Source: Otis tarda
Lineage: Eukaryota > Chordata > Aves > Otidiformes > Otididae
Length of the DNA: 64,000 nt
NCBI GenBank assembly: GCA_026413225.1
Contig: CM048554.1
Span: 92,235,963-92,299,962 of the forward strand
Direction: 5' to 3'
Of the stretch, positions 47,261-59,878 are shown piece by piece. The position numbers were made by a program, and so were the translations under genes. How positions within the stretch are numbered: the first letter of the stretch is position 1; every line of letters begins with the position of its first letter. The notes below the pieces were generated by a model. It was given only the letters and a program-made list of their open reading frames with translations. It was not told the origin of the DNA and did not search any database.

Positions 47261-48166
47261 TAGAATCATGGAATCATTTAGGTTGGAAAAGACCCCTGAG
47301 ATCATCAAGTCCAACCATAAACATAACACTGACAAGTCCACCACTAAACCATGTCTCTAACCACCATGTCTCTACACTTTTAAATACCTCCAGGGGTGGT
47401 GATTCAACCACTTTGCTGGGCAGCCTGTTCCAAGACTTGATAACCCTTTTGGTGAAGAATTTTTTCCTAATATCCAATCTAAACCTCCCCTGGCACAACC
47501 TGGGGCCATTTCTTCTCATCCTATCATTTGTTACCCAGAAAAAGAGACTGAAACCCACCTTACTACACTGTCCTTTCAGGTAGTTGTAGGGAGCGATAAG
47601 GTCTCCCGTCAGCCTCCTTTTCTCCAGGCTAAACAACCTCAGTTCCCTCAGCTCCTCCTCCTGGACTTGTTCTCCAGACCCTTCACCAGCTTCGTTGCTC
47701 TTCTTTGGACATGATTTAAGTACCTCAATGTCCTTCTTGTACTGAGGGGCCCAAAACTGTTCACAGTATTCGAGGTGTGGCCTCACCAGTACTGAGTACA
47801 GGGGCACAATCACTTCCTTACTCCTGCTGGCCACAAGCCAGGATGCTGTTGGCCTTCTTGGCCACCTGGGCACACTGCTGGCTTGTACTCAGACAGCTGT
47901 CAACCAGTACCTCTGGTCCTTTTCCTCCAGGCAGCTTTCCAGTCACTCTTCCCCAAGCCTGTAGCGTTGCATGGGATTGTTGTGACCCAAGTGCAGGACT
48001 TGGCACTTAGCTTTGTTCAGTCTCATACAATTGACCTCGACCTGAATCCAGTCTGTCCAGATCCCTTTGTAGACTCTTTCTACCTTCAACTGGATCAACA
48101 CTCCCGCCCAACTTGGTGTCATCTGAAAACTTACTGAGGGTGCACTCAGTCCCCTCATCCAGATCA
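47261..48166 (-). mobile_element. CR1 LINE, last ~900 bp, distinct subfamily
   Basis: Reverse-oriented CR1 starting with TAGAATCATGGAATCATTTA and GGTTGGAAAAGACCCCTGAG. The 3' non-coding part (GATCATCAAGTCCAACC, then AACATAACACTGACAAGTCC) marks a subfamily different from the TTTAAAGGTC type. The coding part runs back through the ORF2 C-terminus into the segment just after the reverse-transcriptase catalytic region (about 48010-48166, in another frame). The 5' truncation point is near 48166. The right flank on the + strand begins with a long A-run before the CR1 tail, and no clear octamer array is present. ORF2 content is described separately. Confidence 0.94.
47274..47873 (-). pseudogene. CR1 ORF2 C-terminal remnant
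   Basis: A 199-codon open frame on the minus strand that follows the CR1 ORF2 end. Near its start it has '[20 protein letters not shown]' and '[11 protein letters not shown]', then '[20 protein letters not shown]' and '[20 protein letters not shown]', then 'PPLEVFKS'. This region lies C-terminal to the reverse-transcriptase domain in CR1-clade elements. The middle ('[20 protein letters not shown]') is out of step with sister copies (compare '[20 protein letters not shown]' at 51468), which indicates compensating indels. The frame also reads past the usual ORF2 end into 3' non-coding sequence. It is a fragment without endonuclease or reverse transcriptase, and not a host gene. Confidence 0.85.
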
Positions 48167-51140
48167 TAGAGATGGTTGATGTGGTATCACCACAAATACC
48201 TCTTTTTTTTCTTCATCTTGCAGGATTTACTCACACAGACTACTTTACCTTCTTCTTACCCAAACTCACCCCTCCCATTGATTCTCCTTTCAGTTATCTT
48301 TCTCATTGTCTGAAGCCTTCCTGTTAAAACATACCTGTGCAGCATATGTCTTGAGACTAATGAGACATTTGCCAATATCACACAACTTCCCTTCCCTGTC
48401 ATTGTGTCTGTAAAGTCTATTCAAAGCATAATTTGCTCAGAGCAAGGTTCCTCTGTTCCTCAGTAGTGTACAGAGCATAGCAAAGTATGGCAATAGTAAC
48501 TTCAACATCTCTGCTGATAATCCAACTGACTGGGCTTTATTCAGTCATATATTTCTTTGACCTTCCAGCACATTTAAGGAAATAAAGAAAATAATTAGTT
48601 TCCACATTTATTGTAGTTTGATTTTTTGTGTCTCTTTTATTGTACTTCTAGAGGTATTAAGAACTACATAACCATGTGTTTTTTTTCTCGTATGTACTCA
48701 TGTAGATGAGCCATGTGTTTTGCTGTCAGCATGCTCACTAAAATGAAGTCAAACTTCTTTTTCATTGAACAGTTCACCAAAACATAAACATAAAAGCATC
48801 ACATTGAAATCTGTGCATCTCTTTCAGTTTTGATGAGAAACTGGCACTTTGTGTTATCTTTTTCTTTAAAAATATGACATCTTTTGAAAATTTTAACTGA
48901 CATTTAATTCTAGAGTCTGGTGAAAAAAAAAATGAGACACATATATCCACTGAAATGAGCCTTATGATTTTTAAATATTAAGCGCCACTTCTTTCGTTTG
49001 AAAGATCAAGAGTTTGCCCTGACATGCTGTATTTCCTCGTGGAACACAAGTGTAATGGAAAAGTGTTGTCAATGCTCAGCCATAAGAATCTTCCGAGCCA
49101 AAAGTCATTTGCCTGTACAGAATAACATACCAATTCTTACTAGAAATTTTGCCACTCTCCGTTCTAGGCACTGTACGATTGCAAGGAATTACAGCTCAGA
49201 AAGTAAACGAAATTGTGTATGATATTCATTTTCTGTATGGTTGAATGAAAGATTAGCCATCATCTAACTAATTCCTTGTCTGAATGATGACAATCTCTAG
49301 TAAGTATTATTTCTGATAAATCGTCAGTGTTTTTTTAACTTTTGTTCATATCTGTAGAAAAATATAATCCATGTGTCAAAAACCAAACATCTTTTCTATG
49401 AAAAAAGAAAAGTTCTAGATTGCATGTTGTGATGTTCTTATAATTTAAAAATTTTCTGCTTGAAAACAATTAAAAGGTCTGAATGCAGGCCACTGCTCTT
49501 TAGTCTAAACAATGTTCTCACATTATTTCATGGTATTGTTCCTACAGTTTTGCACTGGAACTTTAAAAGATGATGTAGTAAAAGGACTATGATGATCCCA
49601 AACTTCTTAATCATAAACCACTCAGGTTTTGTCAGCAACATAGGTTTGATGTTGATATCTTTTTTTTTAAAAAAGAAAGACTTTATAAAGCCAGTCTCAA
49701 GAGAACTCCTCAGTCTTCCGTCTTCACCAAAGCGTCCTGAGAAAGATGAAATGCCAATACTGCGGTTGGTATTGGTATTACAAACTTAGCTGAGCTGCCA
49801 AGCATTTCAGCTGGCAATATTTGTTCCTCATAAGCCATGGAGCAATTTAACTCCACTTTTCTGTTGAAATAATTCTAATCCATTCTAGAATGTAAAAAAT
49901 GGATTTAATACAGGATTGTTTTTACAGACAGCCCCACTAAACCCCAGGTTGTATTAAATGTATACAAGTAACATTACAGATGCAAACTCTTTCTATTTTA
50001 TGTAACAACAATGGCATCTACTTTCTAAATATTGTGAAATCACATATATTCCTTGATGTATACACCGAACACCAACACAGTTACACATATTTCCTCGTGA
50101 TTATTCTAATGGTTTAAATTATATGTATTTGTGATGACTCACAGTAAATATCTGTATGCCACATATACAGTACTCACATTATTGCAAAGGCAGGGAGTTA
50201 AAAGTTATAAAAAGCAGAATTTGGTTTGCTGATGGGTGCAGCCTTGAACAGTGTGATCATGTGCTAGTTTTTCATCAGAATCCTTTTCTCCTTTAGCAGG
50301 CCAGAGGAGGAGTGACTTTCCCTAATTGAGCATTCATCCTCTAGTTCAGTGCATGATCCTATGCCTGATTTACATCCGTTAGACATCTAACAATGTCCTT
50401 GAACACCAAGTGTCCCCACTCCTGGGCACAGATCTTTTAGAAATCAAAGTGGGTAAGAAATATAGGGTACATAAGTTATTATACTATGCTAGCTAATACC
50501 AACCATCACCCTGCCATTTAGAGTAGTCGATTCTCTAGCTAAGCTAGCATGCTGCCCTTTGTTTCCTTAGAGTAGGCATTGTTTTGCCCTTCAGTCACAT
50601 AGAAACCTGAAGAATTCCTATGGCTTTGCCATCAAATGCCACATATAAAAAACATCAAATTTGGAAAGTCAAGTGTCTGAGACGGAGGTAAAATACCAAA
50701 CTCATTATGAAGAACATGTATGAGATTACTGTTAGAACAAACCATTATTATTATGACTGTTTGTTAACAAGTGAAACAGGTAATCAAACTGTGTAACATT
50801 TTTCATTGCACTCTTTCGTTTCCACAACATGTCACTTCTGAAGTAATCCCAGTGAGGGCTGGTGAAACCAAGCAGAGATTGATAAATTGATGAAAGCCTG
50901 TGTTCCTTATGGCAGAAGCCATTTCACCATCCATTTTGTTTCTTGCCAAGCAGTTCCTGATTATCGCTCACCTAAAGAAGCAGCTTAGTACAATGGTATA
51001 TATGAAAGTCCACAATTCCTGTGTCAGCCTGCATAATTCCTACATCATTTGTATGCTGTTCCAGTTTCAGTGAGGTTGGCTGCAAATCCTCACTTCAGAA
51101 GGCACGCTGAAAGTTTGCTGCTTCCCTCTGCTGATTCATT
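48167..51140. other. 3-kb stretch without a recognised gene or repeat family
   Basis: AT-rich DNA. The first few tens of bases may be CR1 residue beyond the point where I can align it. Short open frames (for example 48998-49222, 74 codons) show no domain. Confidence 0.5.
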
Positions 51141-51467
51141 CATAGAATCATAGAATAGTTAGGGTTGGAAGGGACCTTTAAAGGTCATCTAGTCCAACCC
51201 CCCTGCAAGGAGCAGGGACATCTCCAACCAGATCAGGTTGCTCAGAGCCTCATCCAACCTGGCCTTGAATGTTTCCAAGGACGAGACATCTACTACCTCT
51301 CTGGGTAACATGTCACAGTGTTCCACCACCCTCATTGTAAACAATTTCTTCCTTATATCAAGTCTGAATCTACGTCCTTCTGTTTTAAAATCATTATCCC
51401 TCATCCTATCACAACAGGCCCTGCTAAAGAATTTCTCTTTGTCTTTCTTAAGAGCCCCCGTTAGATA

Positions 51468-51785
51468 CTAGAGGACTGCTATAAGGCCTCCCCAGAGCCT
51501 TGTCTTCTCCAGGCTGAACAACCCCAACTCTCTTAGCCTGTCCTCATAGGAGAGGTGCTCCAGCCCTCTGATCATCTTTGTGGCCCTCCTCTGGACCCAC
51601 TCCAACAGGTCCATGTCCTTCTTCTGTTGGGGGCTCCGGAACTGGACACAGTACTCCAGGTGGGGTCTCACCAGAGTGGAGTAGAGGGGTAGAATCACTC
51701 CCCTTGAACTGCTAGGCACACTCCATTTGATGCAGCCAAGGATGTGGTTGGCTTTGTGGCCAGCAAGCAGGCATTGCTGGCTCAT
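51468..51785 (-). pseudogene. CR1 ORF2 fragment, post-RT segment
   Basis: A 105-codon minus-strand frame with '[20 protein letters not shown]', '[20 protein letters not shown]' and '[20 protein letters not shown]'. It matches the order seen in the CR1 copies at 16521 and 47274. The frame continues in another phase at 51404-51189, where the ORF2 end 'AGGLD' is preserved. It is a retrotransposon relic with no host function implied. Confidence 0.9.
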
Positions 51786-51860
51786 GTTGAGCTTCTTGTG
51801 TCCTTCTCCTCAGGGCTGCTGTCAATCCATTCTCTGCGCAGCCTTTATTTTTGCCTGGGA

Positions 51861-52289
51861 TTACCCCGACCCATGTACAAGACCTGATTGGGCCTGATTG
51901 AACTTCATGAGGTTTGCACGGGCCCACTTCTCCAGCCTGTCAAGGTCTCTCTGGATGGCATCCCTTCCCTCCAGTGTGTCAATGGCACCACACTTGCTGA
52001 GGGTGCACTCTATCCCACTGTCCATGTCTCCAACAAAGATGTTAAAGAGGGTCAGTCCCAATAATGACCCCTGAGGAATGCCACTCGTCACCAGTCTCCA
52101 CTTGGACACTGAGCCGTGGAACACAACTCTTTGAGCGTGACTATTCAGCCAATTCCTTATCCACCGAGTGGTCTGTCTGTCAAATCCATGACTCTCCAGT
52201 TTAGAGAGAAGAACGTTGTGCGGGATAGTGTCAAATGCTCTGCACAAGTGCAGGCAGATGACAGCAGTTGCTCGTCCCTTGTCTACCAA
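51861..52289 (-). pseudogene. CR1 reverse-transcriptase fragment with catalytic-site deletion
   Basis: A 142-codon minus-strand frame with clear reverse-transcriptase motifs of the CR1 clade: 'AVICLHLCRAFDTIPHNVLL' (block with the first catalytic Asp region), 'VTSGIPQGSLLGLTLFNIFV' (the SG-PQGS block) and 'GIECTLSK' shortly after. In the family the FADD motif with the catalytic aspartates follows 'TLSK' immediately. Here 'TLSK' is joined almost directly to 'CGAIDTLEGRDAIQRDLDRL', so about ten codons including FADD are missing in frame. The deletion must remove polymerase activity, yet the frame stays open across it. The end 'NQAQSGLVHGSG' is the start of the frame decay towards 51785. Confidence 0.92.
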
Positions 52290-52650
52290 TGCTGTATTCC
52301 ATCATAGAAGGCCACCAAATTGATCAGGCATGATTTGCCCTTAGTGAAGCCACGTTGGCTGTCACCAATCACCTCCTTCCTCTCCATGTGCCTTAGCATG
52401 GTTTCCAGGAGGATCTGCTCCATGACCTTGCCAGGCACAGAGGTAAGGCTGTCTGGCCTGTAGTTACTCAGGTCTTCCTTGTTTCCCTTTTTAAAAATGA
52501 GGGTTATGTTTCTCCTTTTCCTGTCAGTGGGAACCTCACTGAACTGCTACAGCTTCTCAAATATGATGGAGAGAGGCTTGGAAACTTCATCCACCAGTTC
52601 CCTCAGGACCCGCAGAAGCATCTTACCAAGTTCCATGGAGCTGCTTCAGT

Positions 52651-54365
52651 GTATTAAATATCTCAGAAGGGTGTGGAATCACTATCCCACCCTTTGAGCC
52701 CCTTCGATTAGAATTTTTCTTATTGTATATGTCCTTCTTCTTATGCCTAAGAGGGCTGCCTCATTTCTTTTCTTGGATCATGGGGTGTAAATTTGAGTTC
52801 TATAGTACTTCCTTCTCTTCTTGTCCAGGCTGAAACTATCTCTGACTCTCAAGTGGCCTGTACAGGGCACTGGGACAGCATGTGCAATCAAAGAGGAGTT
52901 GTTATTTCCTTCCCTACTTCTGCTTTATTCCTAAATTGAATTTTTGTTGAGCTCCTTCATTTGCATCTCTCTTTTAGATTCAGGAAGATTGCAAGAAAAT
53001 CTTATGAATCAACAAAGGAAAAAGTATTCAAAGTGCCTATCTGTGTGTCAGTTGATATTAGGACAGATATCATGTATTTGTTTTTTTTTCATAGTGCTTC
53101 TCAGTTTTTGAGTATCTATATGTCAAAAATATATATTTTTTTTTCACTTACTCTATGTTTAAAATCAGCTTCTGGTTACCTTGAGAATGAGGTTAGAAAA
53201 TGTTGTAGACTCATCTTTGTCTTAGCTTTTGTGCAAATTATCCCTGCCAGTTCCAAGATCCAGGTTCACAGCCTCTGTATCCATGTGAGAAAATCTCACA
53301 ACTTGTACTAGGATTGAGTTTCTTTGGCCGCTTACTGGCGAATCCAATCACAGTCCATGAACTGCCATAGAAGAGCTAGATTTGTGGGGTGAGTCACTGT
53401 GTTATGGACCAGAAAAAATAACATGAGATTCAATTCTAGAGAGTAAAAGAATTTAATGTCTCTTGGAAGCAATGGAAAACAAGGTCATGGTTAATGAGCA
53501 TTATACAAAGTTCTCAGGAAAACAGAAGTTCATAGGAAAGTTTAGGCTGCCAGTTATGATTTATTGATGTTATTTTAAGGTATCATGGAAAATAAATCCA
53601 AGGATGGGAGCACAGACTGGAGCAGTGCCTGGTTTGTGTTTAGAATGCTTTGTGACCACACCTGTTTACAGTCCTTTTCAGCAGCAAATAAAGCGTTAAA
53701 GTATATTCATTTCAGTCAGAAATGGTTTTCTGGGTCTACATCGTAGTGGTCATATGCAAGTATAATTTATAACATTTCAGTATATAATTTAACAAAATCG
53801 TGTTTAAGCACTTATGTGGCAACAGCTGTTATTCTAGAAAGCAGACACCCAGTGCAACACAATTTTTGGGCATGTGGTAACATTTCCATTCAGCTTCTCA
53901 CTATTCAAGACTTTACTTTCTTGGCCATTAAAAAAAAATTTGCAGGCAGAAAGCTAGTTTGCAATAGCTTTGTTAAAAAGACTGAAGTAAACTCTGAAAA
54001 AAAAAGAGGTTTTTAAAAAAATGATTTTAAGAAGAAAAAACATATTTTCCTTTGTTTAAATGTTTGCTTAAAAAGCCGTGGTAAAATTTAAGAAGAAAAA
54101 ATATAGCTAGGTTGAATCTGCAAGCTGTTTTATTTGGTTTCCAAAAACTACCAGAAGTATGACAATGTTATTAAAATTTTGAAATTAATTCCCTTGAATG
54201 GTCAAAGTATTTGAAGGGCCAGCATATAGGGCATTCTAAACATACATATACTTTTATTTTCCATTATTATTTAATTCATAGATAAGAAGAATCCCTTCCA
54301 TATGTATGAGGAAGATATTATTAATGAATACCTAATAAGAGTATGTATACTTATTAATACAGTAT
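52651..54365. other. Unassigned DNA, no gene recognised
   Basis: AT-rich sequence. An open frame of 116 codons (52961-53311, + strand) is hydrophobic and unremarkable. A CTCTTTTAG acceptor-like site at 52969-52977 has no matching donor, so no exon is called. Confidence 0.5.
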
Positions 54366-54690
54366 ATGAAGGAAGAATGTACAGAAGACAGAGCCAGACT
54401 CTTTTCAGTGGTGTTCAGTGAGAGGAGCAGAGGCAATAGACACAAACTGGAACGCGGGAGGTTCCCTCTGAACATTAGGAAACACTTTTTCACTGTGAGG
54501 GTGACTGACCACTGTCACAGATTGTCCAGAGAGGTTGTGGAATCTCCATCCTTGGAGATATTCAAAAGCTGTTTGGACATGAGCCTGGGCAACTGGGTCT
54601 AGTTGTCGCTGACTGAGCTGAGGATTTGGACCAGATGACCTCCAGAGGTCTCTTCAAACCTCTTCAAAGCCACTATGTGATTCTGTGATA
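54366..54690 (+). mobile_element. CR1 LINE 3' end, third subfamily type
   Basis: Sense-oriented CR1 tail. A 78-codon open frame (54366-54602) contains 'RLFSVVFSERSRGNRHKLER', 'RFPLNIRKHFFTVRVTDHCH' and 'SPSLEIFKSCLDMSLGNWV', the CR1 ORF2 C-terminus. The non-coding end reads GACCAGATGACCTCCAGAGG and ends GTGATTCTGTGATAAA, the NGTGATTCTGTGA version of the octamer tail. A duplicated CTCTTCAAACCTCTTCAAAG word (about 54651-54668) lies near the 3' end. The DDC-type ending (ACCTCCAGAGGTC) differs from the TTTAAAGGTC subfamily and resembles the older fragment at 24555. Confidence 0.93.
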
Positions 54691-57600
54691 AATGTTCAGT
54701 AATGAGCAGTCTAGGAAGACATATTACTGACTTGTATCCCACTGTCTTCTATTGCATATATCACATGGATACCAGAGGTTTTTTTTAGTTTTATATGAGT
54801 CAAATGCAGCACTTATTTGCAACAGACAGTTAAAATTATTATTAAAAACCACTGCTAAACTCCCTATTCTTATCACTGCCATAAGTCTCCATAAGGTTTT
54901 CATATTACTTCTCAAATGGGTTCATTATTATTACAATATTTAGTAGTATACTTGTTAGCATAAATTTCATACAGGATTTATATGACATCATCCCTCACAA
55001 TTGACATTTCTTTTTGCCTCTCACTGCTCTAACAGTTCTTTGATCTTGAGAGACTGCAGAACAAGTGCAGTTTACAAATACACAAAATTACTACATTACA
55101 GTACAAGAAAAGGTAGATCCACCTAAATCTGCCATAGAAGTTTTGTTACACCGTTAAGCCATGAATTTCAGTATTCTTAGAAATATATGAATAATAGATG
55201 CTGAAGGGGATAAATTAGGAAGACAAGACAATTAAACTAAGAATAAAAGAAATAAAAGCCTCAGGTTGTATGTGCATTAGGTAACAGAAATTCAGAGCTA
55301 TTATGTAATATCTGAAAGCAATGATTTGCTAAGTGGAAAAAAAAACCCCTCTGTTTTGTTATTTACACAGCACTGGGCAGAGTTAAGTGTTTAATATTTG
55401 AACATTTCTGACTCTTGTGTTTTTAACCTGGTAACATTACTGGTCTGTTATTTGGAGAAGAGAGAGAGAGACGAAAAGTTCTTGCTAAAATAAAGCCTTA
55501 AACTTTGTATTTAAGTTGCAAAATCACTCAAAATTATGAAATGCTGAAAACATTTGTTTGGTTTATGCTTATGTGTTAGGTCAATTCAAACTTCATTTAC
55601 TATTTTTCATACAGAATCCCTATCTCATTTAGTGTATAAAGAAGGCTTATATTGATAGAGAAGCAAAGTTGAACAATAATGGAGATGGTTGGCTAAAAAC
55701 CTAACTTTGCAACTTCAGATTATTTGTTTATCACATTTATGCAATTTCCTTAGGCTGTAAAAAGCAAGCTGAAAACTATAAATTTAATTGTGTAGTGTCT
55801 GCACAGATTGTCAGAAAATCTGCAACCTTTAGATCAGAAATTTTAAACCTTTTTCAGCTTGTAAGTCCCTAACATTTTTTTTCCCTAATTGATGGACTCC
55901 TGCATAATGTATTTTGTCTGTTGGTAATAGGTCTTTTGCTTTTCTCTGTCACTTGTAAATCTGCCCCTAATTTTGATACTTGAGCTAATGAAATGAGGGA
56001 TAGCAATAGTAGGTTGCTATCCTAAGTGTGCATCAGTGGTACAGAAACATGACATACAATGGCAGTGGCCTTAACAGATCACTGTAGGAGGTCTTATTCC
56101 ATGCTGAAATGGGGACTTGGTACTAAAGGAGTTATTTTCTTAGAAATATTGTTTTCCTCAGAAGTCTAACTTCTTTATAAGATTTTAATCTGGACTTTAC
56201 TATTTATAGACTTCTGCTTTTTAACCCAAATGTCCTTTGATTTGTCCTGCAAATTTTTCATTACAAGAAATGCAACTCTGCCACCCAGTCTCTTCTACCC
56301 TACATTTCACATGGATTTTGTTTTACCTCTAGATTTCCTTCCTCGGTTTCAAGACATAGTTTTTTGACCAGCCAGTCTGAGTATCCATCTTCTACTAATC
56401 TCTGCTCTGCACCAGCATCCACCTTTTTTGCTTGTTCCACTTGCATTTCTGTAGTGTCCTATGTTCAGCTCCTGTCCTGTGTGCCTCTGTGCAAGGCATC
56501 TTCTCCTTTGACGCTTGCTGGTGTCAGCAAGTGGAGACAGGAGCTTCTTTCTCTCCCTTCTGATGTCTGGTCCTATCCCAGCCTCGAAATAAGCATGTTA
56601 AGAAAAGCCTGGAATCCTCCAAGTATATGTGGGATGACAACACAGTCCCATGCTGGGGTTAGTGGATGAACCATTCAAATAAGAGGAGAAGCAGCACAGC
56701 CTACTGTTTTGTGCGAATGACATATAGACAGCTTCAGAAAAGAAGGGAAGCTTGAGTATGCTCCGTAAGAACAGAAACTTCTGGGATTTTTGTGGTGAAG
56801 CTTTAGCAAACTTCTAGTGAGTTCATACAAACTGGACTTTTCCAAGATTTACATTATAGAGGGTTTATCATACGGATAGCAAAAAGCACATCACTGACAC
56901 ACAGACCACCCTTTTGCCAGATGTCTAGCTCCTGCTCCAACATATGAGGAGGGCACAAGAGCTGCCAAAGTAAAGGTTACAGGAATGTTTTTTAACAGTA
57001 AAAAAAATAGCATGTTTTTCTCTTGCTTCACAGCAGAAACATTTTGGCTGAAATTCTCCAAAAGATTTCTTCATAAGCCAAATGCCATGCATGGAAAATT
57101 TAAACCTAAACAGTTAGTTTGGCAAAAGTATAAGCAACTAGCTCTTATAACAGGAAATGTTTGCAGCCTTAATACTAGGCAGTGCTACCAATTCTGTATA
57201 TAATTTACTCAGCACCACCCTATTGCACTGGCAAAGATATTCAGCTGCTTGCAAGGCCAAATTTTGAGCTTGAAAGGCATGAACATTAGCTCCCAGCTGA
57301 TGCTGGCTAGTGTTGACTACCAAGATTCTCTTTTAACTCTCTTTTAAAATGGGCTTTTGCCCATTTTTTGCAGCATAGTTGATTACATTCCTCAGCTATG
57401 CCATATTTTGGAAAGTCCTTTACCAAGTTTGATGCACATGGTAATCTCAATAAAAATGAAAGGAAGAGAAAGATGGCTTGGGAATTTTCCATCAAAGCTG
57501 TTATGACTGAAGGTAGTTTTTTAATCCTTTTTACTCTTCCTTGAGGACAATTTCTACCTGTGTGGGTTGCTCTGTTGGAGGCCAAAATGAGGTTATCTGC

Positions 57601-59133
57601 ATCATCAAATATACAATATGTCACCATTATGTATCACTGAAGGCTCCATGACAGTGATGCCAAGACTGAACAATGCAGGTTACTGGTATGTATGTTTCTT
57701 CATCCTTCCCATTAGATGGGCAGTGACTATAGGTGCTAAGGGGCTTTGCTTTTGTTTTTTATTTTCCAACATATCACTATATCACCAGTAATGGATCTAG
57801 AAAAGTCAACTTCCTCATAGGATTTTCTCAGCCATGTTACTTATGCACATATATTTTCTACTGGTCCAGACCCAGAAACATATCAGAGAGGTGCATTTCT
57901 CTGGGCAGACTCTTCTTTCTCTGAGCTGGTATTTTAAGTGTGAAAAAACATAACACTGACAGTCTTTCAGACTCTTCAAGCTCAGCCATAGACTTGAAGT
58001 GCAAGCACTGCCTTCTTGCTACTCCCTTTGAAGAATTAAGCTTCCAAAAAAGAGGCAAGAGGACGCATACCTGTGACTCATCACTGCCTCCAAGGCCCAC
58101 TGAAAGGGATGACTACAGCAGGCAGAAGGTGGCAGACATCTCTTGGGCTGAAAGTGTTTATACAGAGCATTTCACTGACACAACATCCTTTCTAGATCTC
58201 CTAGTGATCTCTTATCTCGAGCAGATCTCTCACCTCTTATCTAGCACTGCTTGTGCCACATCATAGCCAGCTGCTCAAAACCAAGAGTTGAGAGTGAAAG
58301 CATATATCGAAAATTAGGAGGTAGAATGCACAGGGAAAAATGCCGAAATAAAGCACACTCTTACAAAGTCAGAGCCTTAAGAATGAAGATTATATTGAAA
58401 ATAAATTTAACTACTTTAAATATTTCAGAATAGCAGAAGTGCCTTGTTAGATAGTTAGATAATCTCACAGCTTCTATACAGAGATGTAGTGGAATAATTA
58501 TGTGATTGTGATGAAGGCAAAACGGTGTTGTTGCATGCAGCAAGAAGGCAGTACTGAGACTGCGGGATTTCTAATGGATCAGTTGACAGATAGGAACACT
58601 ATCTTAAAGAAAAAAAAATCCATTAACTAAGTTTAATTTAGTTTCTAGGAAAGCATTGAGGAGCAAGAATTACTTATTTCATATGAAAATTAGGTCTGTC
58701 ATTAGAAATGAAAGATTAAATCCTCATGATTCAAGAAACTAGTCCTCAAAGCAAGTATTCGATATCCCAGGATTCCCTGTAAAAATTGTCAGCACACAGA
58801 GTAGAGTACAGTTTTCTTCTTTCCTTTTGTCCAGGTAGAGTTTTACCTGCTGGCAACTCAGAAGACATTGATATTTTATTTTTAGATCAAGACAGCACTC
58901 AATGTTTCTACAACTTTCTAGTTAAGAATTGGTGAGCTTTTTTATTGCTAAATATACTTTTATTTCACCTTTTGCAACAAAAAAAAAAAAAGTTCATGAT
59001 TGACAACAAGGAGATAAAATCCAGGAGTACAAATGAAGAGAGGCAGAGAAGTCAGTAAGTATATTTTTCTACAAGTTCTGAAGAATTTTATTATCCATCT
59101 TTTTATGTTTAGATTTGACCCTTGGAAAAGTAG
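54691..59133. other. 4.4-kb stretch without a recognised gene or repeat family
   Basis: AT-rich DNA with an AGAGAGAGAGA run at about 55459-55470 and A-runs (for example about 58978-58991, shortly before the next CR1). Open frames of 101 to 108 codons (56364-56669 plus, 57307-57627 minus, 57940-58266 plus) have no domain I recognise and are treated as chance. Confidence 0.5.
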
Positions 59134-59878
59134 TCATAGAATCATTGAGTAGTTTGGGTTGGAAGGGACCTTCAAAGGCCATCTAGTCCAACCGCCCTGC
59201 AAGGAGCAGGGACATCTCCAACCAGATCACGTTGTTCAGAGCCCCGTCCAACCGGGTCTTGAATGTTTCCAGGTATGGGGCAACCTATTGCCCACCTCTC
59301 TGGGCAACCTGTTCCAGTGTTCCACCACCCTCATTGGAAAACATTTTTTCTTTATGTCCAGTATGAATCTGATTCCTTCTATTTTAAAACCGTTACCCCT
59401 CATTCTTTCACAATAGGCCCTGCTAAAGAGTTTCTCCCCATCTTTCCTGTAGGCCCCCTTTAGGTACTGGAAGACTGCTGTAAGGTCTCCCCAGAGCCTT
59501 CTCTTCTCCAGGCTGAACAGCCGCCACTCTCTCAGCCTGTCCTTATAGGAGAGGTGTTCCAGCCCTCTGATCATCTTCATGGCCGTCCTCTGGACTTACT
59601 CCAACAGGTCCATATCCTTCTTATATTGGGGCTCCAGAGCTAAATGCAGTACTCCAGGTGAGGTCGCACAATAGCAGAGTGGAGGGGCAGAATCACCTTC
59701 CTCGACCTGCTGGCCACGCTCCTCTTGATGCAGCCCAGGATGCGGTTGGCTTTCTGGGCTGCAAGCACGTATTGCCTGCTCATGTTGAGCTTCTCGTCCA
59801 CCAGCACTCCCAAGTCCTTCTCCTCAGGGCTGCTCTCAATCCATTCTCTGCCCAGCCTGTATTTGTGCTTGGGACTAA
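59134..59878 (-). mobile_element. CR1 LINE, last ~745 bp, common subfamily
   Basis: Reverse-oriented: ATAGAATCATTGAGTAGTTTG, GGAAGGGACCTTCAAAGGCC and CAAGGAGCAGGGACATCTCC, then a long coding stretch. On the minus strand, frame 59580-59236 (114 codons) has 'GLEHLSYKDRLREWRLFSLE', 'RRLWGDLTAVFQYLKGAYRK', 'RFILDIKKKCFPMRVVEHWN'. It then shifts frame before the ORF2 end. Upstream coding sequence corresponds to CAGTACTCCAGGTGAGGTCG, TTGATGCAGCCCAGGATGCG and CCAAGTCCTTCTCCTCAGGG, and the match ends abruptly at TTTGTGCTTGGGACT (about 59876), the 5' truncation point. The flanking sequence begins AAAGGAATAGTAATTGTGAC, with a near repeat GACTAAAAGGAATAAC just after it. Confidence 0.95.

Larger units (their letters stand above)
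51141..52650 (-). mobile_element. CR1 LINE, longest copy, reverse transcriptase to 3' end
   Basis: A roughly 1.5-kb reverse-oriented CR1. The 3' end has ATAGAATCATAGAATAG, GGAAGGGACCTTTAAAGGTC and CAAGGAGCAGGGACATCTCC (common subfamily). Moving towards the element's 5' side come the C-terminal ORF2 pieces (51189-51404 and 51468-51785, separate frames) and then reverse transcriptase (51861-52289). Further reverse-transcriptase sequence corresponds to the blocks CCACGTTGGCTGTCACCAATC, ATGACCTTGCCAGGCACAGA and CTGTCTGGCCTGTAGTTACT. The match becomes unreliable after CCTCAGGACCCGCAGAAGC, near 52600-52650, which is taken as the 5' truncation. Frameshifts and a small deletion in the catalytic region show it is dead. 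Confidence 0.95.

Noticed and set aside
52961..53311. 116-codon + strand open frame after a CTCTTTTAG acceptor-like site
   Set aside because: No donor at a plausible distance, and a hydrophobic T-rich composition typical of AT-rich noncoding DNA.
57940..58266. 108-codon + strand open frame starting with a Ser/Asp-rich segment
   Set aside because: It looked protein-like at first, but it has no domain, no matching splice context and an overlapping minus-strand frame.
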